A program made the translations under genes and the position numbers. 64,000 nt of DNA, from positions 15,629,001 through 15,693,000 of the forward strand of contig OZ005620.1 in NCBI GenBank assembly GCA_963930655.1, read 5' to 3'. Source of the stretch: Myrica gale. Taxonomy: Eukaryota; Streptophyta; Magnoliopsida; Fagales; Myricaceae. The notes beneath the pieces are model-generated. The model had not been told where the DNA came from. It saw only the letters and a list, made by a program, of their open reading frames with translations, and did no database searches. Positions 58,759 through 64,000 of this stretch are shown here, piece by piece (positions within the stretch are counted from its first letter, which is position 1; each line of letters starts with the position of its first letter).

Positions 58759-59383
58759 GTATACCACCAAATCCTTCCTATTCTTGAAGATCTCACTCCT
58801 CCTTGAGAGCCTCCATTAGAGCCGAGAAACCTTCCTCTCCTTTGAACTTGTTCGGCTTGTTGTCGAGAAAATCGTTCTTGATCCTCCTCATGTCTTGTAC
58901 CAGCTGGTGCACCTCCATGTCGCTCTCTTCCTCCACGACCACCGCAAACGGCCACACGAAATTCCCGAACACTGTGTCAGCCAGAGGTGGGTCCATTCTT
59001 GTGCGGAGATTCACGGCTTGGAATAGCGCAGTCGGCTTAAACGACCCAGTCTTCGATTTCACAACATTTACTGCACATTTCCACATGTGTGCTAGTACCA
59101 CCTCGACGCGAGACGGGTAGTAGCCCTCTCGCCCAATCTGGACTTGAACTTTTTCCTTCATCTCCGCGACCTTTGAGGCTCTGAAAACGAGCCTCCTCGC
59201 AACGAATTTCTCGCCGGCAATGTGCACCGATGCGGACATGCCCGGAATTTCTCTGGGCGGCAAAATAGAAGATGCAGTGAATTCCGGAAGGACCGGTTCG
59301 CTCAATCCACGACACGATTGAGTCCAACTCTTCCAAAGCGTTAGCAACGCCGCAATGTCGGCGATCTTGTGAGTAAGAGACAA
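58759..59383 (-). pseudogene. BAHD acyltransferase, central part (N-terminus missing, frameshift)
   Basis: Begins SLTHKIADIAALLTLWKSW, with the catalytic HxxxD motif (HKIAD). It continues through PEFTASSILPPREIPG, VARRLVFRASKVAEMKEKV, AHMWKCAVNVV and AVNLRTRMDPPLADTVFGNF. A one-base frameshift after SALMEALKE (about 58800) breaks the frame. The shifted frame then gives SEIFKNRKDLVVY up to the Copia insertion. About 150 N-terminal residues expected of the family are absent: the similarity stops near 59390, where unrelated GC-rich sequence starts. The gene is therefore dead for three independent reasons: truncation, frameshift and insertion. Confidence 0.9.
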
Positions 59384-59389
59384 ACTAGC

Positions 59390-60712
59390 GGCGGAAGATC
59401 GGTTATAGTGTTAAGCTTAGGTGTGTGAAGCGCTGTGAGGCATCGGTGGGGATGAAGCCACTGCCCATCCAACGGTCCACGTGCTGCCACCAAAAAAATG
59501 AGACAAACCGGGCCTTATCCTCACCGGTTTGATAGAAACCGGTGCAAAACCGATTTTTTGTTTGGTCCCGTTTATAGCCATCGTGATTTCGAATCCCCCC
59601 GCGAAACCCACCCCCCCGCTGCCATCCGCTGCCGTTCCCCATTTGGAAACCCACCCCATTTCGAATCCCACCCACCCGCTGCCATTCCCGATCACCACCG
59701 AAACCACCAGCTTGTAGAAGGTCAGTACTTATCATCTTCTTAATCTTTTTAGGCTTATATAGGACGTTGTATTTTTCTCTACCACTCTACGCTCTTCTCC
59801 GCGGTGAACTCCAAGTATCCCAGTAAGCGTGTACATAAAGCATATGGACAAAGAAGGATCAGTTTTTACTTCTCGACGTGGTCTTTCTTTGTTTTAGGGG
59901 AGAAAGGATTTTCCGGAGTGCTAGGTCTTGTATAATCATGAGTTCGTAATGTATTTTGTTTCTTTATTTTCTTTTATGCATTTTTATCATGAATATGAAA
60001 TAGCTAGCTAGCTCACCACTGAAAAGTAAAACACAACCTAATTATTTATTCTGGTTTGTATGGTAAAAGAATCTGTTGCAAGTAATTAGTACTAGCTGGT
60101 TGTCTATTGAGTGGCATGCAGTACTCATGAAGAGCTTAACCCGATCAGGATCTCCCAACTCCTATAGATAGGCTGCCACAGCGAATCAGGATATTCGTGT
60201 GTTCTGCTCTATTAATTTGTTTGGAATTAGCGTACATTAATTTCTTCAACTGTTAGGTGGTTGTTTTGGCAAGCTTGTTACTTCAGTGGATATTGATTTG
60301 TCATATGCACTCTTCGATCTCTCTCTCTCAACTCTCATTACTTATGTAGACGGGTTTGAAATTTCTGTAAAGCTGAAAAGCTTGTTACAGCTTTGAGCTA
60401 TGAGTGCAATTCAGACTGATTTGTTACTGCTTTGAGCTATGAGTGTAAAGCTGAAAAGCTTGTTACTGCTTTGAGCTATGAGTGCAATTCAGACTGATTT
60501 GTTACTGCTTTGAAATTACTGCTTTGAGCTATGAGTGTAAAGCTGAAAAGCTTGTTACCTGTTTCCAATGTACTTTTTTGTTTTTCTTTTTCCTACTTAA
60601 CTACTCATTGGAGAGAGAGTGCATGTCGAATGGGGTGTCGAATATTTATATATATTAGGTGCTTGATTTCCCTTTTTGATACTCGTTCTATTTATATGTA
60701 GGATCTCTCAAT
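59390..60712. other. Junction region and presumed 5' leader/intron of the FRS pseudogene
   Basis: 59480-59720 is GC-rich with CCACCCCCCCGCTGCC repeats, unlike its surroundings. It ends CTTGTAGAAG|GTCAGT, a possible splice donor. The remainder to TTATATGTAG at about 60702 could be an intron in front of the ATG at 60713. No coding sequence is recognised. A small tandem repeat lies at 60371-60557. Confidence 0.45.
60371..60557. repeat. Tandem repeat, ~80-90-bp period
   Basis: AAGCTGAAAAGCTTGTTAC occurs three times (near 60371, 60448, 60539), alternating with GCTTTGAGCTATGAGTG and CAATTCAGACTGATTTGTTA blocks. Confidence 0.85.
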
Positions 60713-62912
60713 ATGGCCCAAATGGAAGGCATGAATCCCAACATCGTGTGCCGAAGCTCTAGTAGTAATGTTAACCCCGAAGGTGAGTTGGGTGTTATTA
60801 ATTTGAACAATAAAGTTGGTGATTATGACTTTTTTCTCAGTTGGATTTCTTGGTTGGTACGTGCAGGTGACATGGTTTGGGCAGACAACGGGGAAAAAGT
60901 TGATGTTTGGAGCCTAGAGTGGGCGGATGTTGACCATGTGTACGAATGGTACAATCGATATGCAACCATGAAAGGCTTTAGCATTCGTAGACATACCGGG
61001 TTCAAGCATAGGCAATATGGGTATTGGACATCAAAAGCTTTTGCTTGTAGTAGAGAAGGGAAGAAAAAAGAGAGAGATTCACTTGTGCCGGTGAAGCGAC
61101 AACGACCGGATACGAGATGTGGGTGTCTCGCAAGTATTACTGTTCAGCGACAGCGTAATGGGAAGTATTGGACCTCCGAATGGCATCCGGAACATAATCA
61201 TGATGTGGCGACTCCTTCAAAAGTTCACATGCTCCGTTCTCAAAGACAAATGAGTGAGCTGCAGCGTGTGGAAGCTATACATTCAGATAGAGCGGGCATT
61301 CGGCCTAAACTGGCCTTGGATTTCATGGCGGCGCAAGCTGGGGGTAGACAAAATTTGGGATTCACTCATCAGGACCTAAAAAATTATTTAAATGGTATAA
61401 GATCAAAACACATGGAAATTGGTGTAGCCGGTGTTCTTCTTAACTGGTTCGGTGATCAGTTTGAAAAGGATTCCGAATTTTACTTTCGGGTGATGATGGA
61501 TGGAGATGAGCACATTACTAACGTCTTCTGGTCGGACCACGTAATGCGAAATGACTATGCGATATTCGGGGACTTTGGTATCATTTGACACGACTTACAG
61601 GACAAACAATGACCACAGACTATTGGGAGCATTCGTTGGGGTTAATCACCATAGATTGTCGGTTGTTTTCGGGGCATGTTTATTGTATGACGAGACGGCG
61701 TAGACATTCAATTGGCTGTTTGAAACATTTGTTGAGTGTATGCATGGGAAGGCTCCCAAATCTATATTCACAGATCAAGATGCAGCTATGCTGGTTTCAA
61801 TCCCACGTTCCCTACCAGAGACGCATCATTTTTTATGTGTTTGACACATATCTCAAAATACGTTGAAGAATCTGGGGTCACTTCTAGGGAACAAGGGCTT
61901 CAAAAGTAACTTGATGAGGCTATTATTTGACCACGAGGTGGACGATTTTGAAGAGTCTTGGAGTAAAATGATTGACGAGTATGAACTCCAAGAAAATGGA
62001 TGGTTGCAGAAGATCTATGAGAAGCGGGAGCAATGGGCGCCAAAGTATGTACGAAATGTTTTTTGTGCCGGGAAAAAGACAACCCAGTTAAGTGAATCTT
62101 TCAATGCAGTATTGCGTAGGTATTTGAGCGTAGTGATGAATATGGACCGATTCCTGCAGAATTTCCAAAGAGCAGTAGATGAGTTGCTCTACAATGAGTC
62201 ACGGGCAGATTTTCAGATGCTTAACACAGTGCAAGTCACCGAACAGATAGAACCGCTCTGTCATCATGCGGCAGAAGTCTATACTCCCACAATGTTGCGT
62301 GCTTTTATGGAGCAATATATGAAAGCTGGATGGCTTAAGTTTGACTGTCGTAGAGAAACTACTGGGTTTGAAGAGGTTGAGGTACACGAATGCAGTCGGG
62401 ACTCATCACATAACTGTTTAACGGCACGACACCATGTAATTAGAACGGAAAAAGGGGTTCACCAGTGTAGTTGCAAAGGATTTGAGTTTGTAGGTGTCCT
62501 ATGAAGTCACATTATATGGGTGCTGAAACAGAAGGGTCTATTCGCTATTTCTGATGTGTATATCATGCCGAGATGGAGGCGAGATGCTAGGCGATCAGTC
62601 GTGTCGATTAGCAAGTCAATCAGTACAGTTGATCCGGCTATCCTGAACGTGGTCAACAACAGGAAATGTGTAAACAAGATTGCTTCATTGTGTCAGCGTT
62701 ACGGGGGTAGAATGAAATGTTGGCCAATATTTGATCGTTATAGTGACGAACTAGAAAAAGCACTTGAATCATTGACAGACGACGACGATCCTTCTGGGAT
62801 GGGGAGCGCTTCTGGCCCCGTCAGCGTAGGTTCTGGTCCCGTCAGCGTAGAAATGGGAATTGTTGCGAAAGGTTTCAAGATGCGTGAACCGAAGCATAAA
62901 GGGAATAAGTGA
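60713..62912 (+). pseudogene. FAR1/FRS (MULE-transposase-derived) protein, broken
   Basis: Domains in order: a FAR1 DNA-binding region (YEWYNRYATMKGFSIRRHTG, CGCLASITVQ, EWHPEHNHDV, with the C-C-H-H zinc residues), a MULE transposase core (SIFTDQDAAM, QLSESFNAVLRRY) and a SWIM zinc finger (HQCSCKGFEFVG). FAR1/FRS proteins are transposase-derived transcription regulators; active MULEs encode relatives. Lesions: a one-base deletion at about 61585 (GDFGII then shifted FDTTYRTN), TAG at 61699-61701 (after LYDETA), TGA at about 61848 in place of an expected tryptophan, and TGA at 62502-62504 in place of the third zinc-binding cysteine of SWIM. The frame after 62912 stays open to 63038 with an RGRGRG stretch. 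No terminal inverted repeats were found. Confidence 0.85.
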
Positions 62913-63108
62913 TTGCAGAGCGGACTTGAGCTACGGAGATCACGAGGTCGTGGCCGTGGGGTTGCCCGTTCGTCGTCCCAACCAATTGCTCGTCGTTTGC
63001 AATTAAACGATGAGTTGGACGTATTGCCCTTAATTTGATGCACTTACAGCTTCATTGCATTTTTTATTACCTTTACCTGTTTTTAACATTGAATTATTTA
63101 TTCGTAGG

Positions 63109-63199
63109 TATCTAACAAGGCTGATGCTAACGACGAGGAGGACGACGGCGAGGACGAATCAATAAATGGCAGATTTAAGAGCCTTGATGAGTTGTAGAG
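63109..63199 (+). pseudogene. Possible 3' exon of the FRS pseudogene
   Basis: After TTCGTAG| the frame reads VSNKADANDEEDDGEDESIN and ends LDEL with TAG at about 63197. The AG acceptor and acidic reading suggest a terminal exon, but linkage to the upstream ORF is inferred only from position. Confidence 0.4.
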
Positions 63200-63669
63200 G
63201 TATATTCTAAGCACCAATCTAACGGAGTTGTTTTTTGTTTAATCCTTCAATAGATTCTCATGTCTCAGCTAATTATACAATGATTTGCTGCAGTATCCGG
63301 AGATGGAGATTTCAAGTGCAAAGATAACTTAACGGGCCTCTAAATTACAAGAGAGAATGAAAGCCATGTCAATGTGTTGAAGAGCAATATGATTTAGAGT
63401 TGGTTAACTGTAAAATGAATGTTTGTGTTCAGCTGATGTTTTTTAGAGAAACTATTTTTCTTAACTGTAAGTTCATCTTTTGATCTTTGGCTTCGTTGTG
63501 AGGTGTCTAGCATATGGCTACAGATCTTTACTCAGGATCGGAGGTTCCTTTAGGTTTTTGTCCGTTCCATATTACATGTAGAGTTATTTATGCTTTAGGT
63601 TGCGCCCATTTGTTTTCAGTTTTTCCCACCCCGAAGAACACCAACAGCAAATAGGCAACTACTTTACAG
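63200..63669. other. Non-coding sequence, possible intron or 3' UTR
   Basis: T-rich sequence without a recognisable gene or repeat. Confidence 0.4.
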
Positions 63670-63870
63670 GCTAAATCTTCAATACAAACGTGTTCTGCAG
63701 CACCCTTGTGCTCCGGCGATCCAATTGGTATGTACAATCCAGGCGTGTTTAACCAAAATGGGGCTTCCTTTGTACCCCATCCATTCAATGGCACCACTGA
63801 CTTTGCGAGTCAATCACCTGATAAACCAACAATTCAGACCGTCAGCAACCAAGGAGCTGATGAAAACTAG
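63670..63870 (+). other. Exon-like open segment of unknown gene
   Basis: After TTTACAG| the frame is open for 66 codons: AKSSIQTCSAAPLCSGDPIG, MYNPGVFNQNGASFVPHPFN, GTTDFASQSPDKPTIQTVSN, ending GADEN and TAG. The acceptor, an upstream in-frame stop on the intron side and balanced composition suggest a real terminal exon. I do not recognise the family. It may belong to the FRS locus or to a separate gene. Confidence 0.35.
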
Positions 63871-64000
63871 CTTCATCACTCACGAATTAAATCACAATGT
63901 CTCTTGATGGTCTGCATGCCAATTCAAGTGTCAAACCACTGCAATCACACGAGGGAATCTCTCTCTAGCCAGATGGTAAACGAGTGGCTTTTCTTGGAGA

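Noticed and set aside
8541-59383. Biosynthetic gene cluster of CYP88 P450 plus BAHD acyltransferase
   Set aside because: They are about 40 kb apart across transposons and the BAHD copy is dead, so there is no support for a functional cluster.

Overview
The window reads as plant nuclear DNA, most likely from a woody eudicot. It holds AT-rich intergenic sequence, intron-containing genes with GT-AG junctions, dense nested LTR retrotransposons, CACTA and MULE-type DNA transposons, and many microsatellites. I cannot name the species. No tRNA, rRNA, CRISPR array or bacterial-type gene was seen.

Layout. At 46-174 lies the last exon of a glycine cleavage H-protein gene. A degenerate Copia element (199-5165, minus strand) begins 24 bp after its stop codon. 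A CYP88-family cytochrome P450 (ent-kaurenoic acid oxidase-like) lies at 8541-11188 on the minus strand; its eight exons join into an uninterrupted 489-residue frame, and it is the one apparently intact gene. Next come a Pack-MULE-like element (11813-13534) carrying a captured glutaredoxin-family fragment, and a Gypsy-type LTR element with decayed gag and a 25-26-bp minisatellite (13662-17511). An AT-rich stretch with purine tracts, microsatellites and a 229-bp tandem duplication follows (17512-22776).

From 22777 to 49823 the window is dominated by one CACTA family. Four copies have matching 3-bp target duplications: A 22777-30425 (AGA), B 30474-34938 (ATA), C 41904-48382 (TCT) and mini-element E 49279-49823 (CCT). 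They share the CACTACAA terminus, terminal hairpins built on GGTGACAAAA, and very many copies of the palindromes CGTCCGGACG and CGTTCGAACG. A and B carry broken ORFs: a Transposase_24-like protein, a domain resembling the 'putative plant transposon protein' family, and small coiled-coil ORFs. No TNP2-type transposase was seen. Copy C sits in a LINE fragment that itself sits in a decayed Copia (about 36480-48804), and C contains a truncated Copia and another CACTA remnant. The decayed Copia also contains a near-perfect 5-copy array with a 308-bp unit.

From 50447 to 59383 a BAHD acyltransferase pseudogene (minus strand) is split by a young Copia element (50683-58758, target duplication GTATA). 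That Copia lacks reverse transcriptase and RNase H, and its LTRs carry perfect multi-unit heat-shock elements upstream of a TATA box. It is interrupted by a 4.2-kb solo LTR (52928-57085, target duplication CAATT). The window ends with a FAR1/FRS (MULE-transposase-derived) pseudogene (60713-62912) and a few possible downstream exons.

Most interesting points: the heat-shock-element-loaded LTRs (an arrangement known from the heat-activated Copia element ONSEN), the hairpin- and palindrome-rich CACTA family, and the template-switch scars inside the RT-less Copia. All identifications come from reading motifs by eye; no database search was run.
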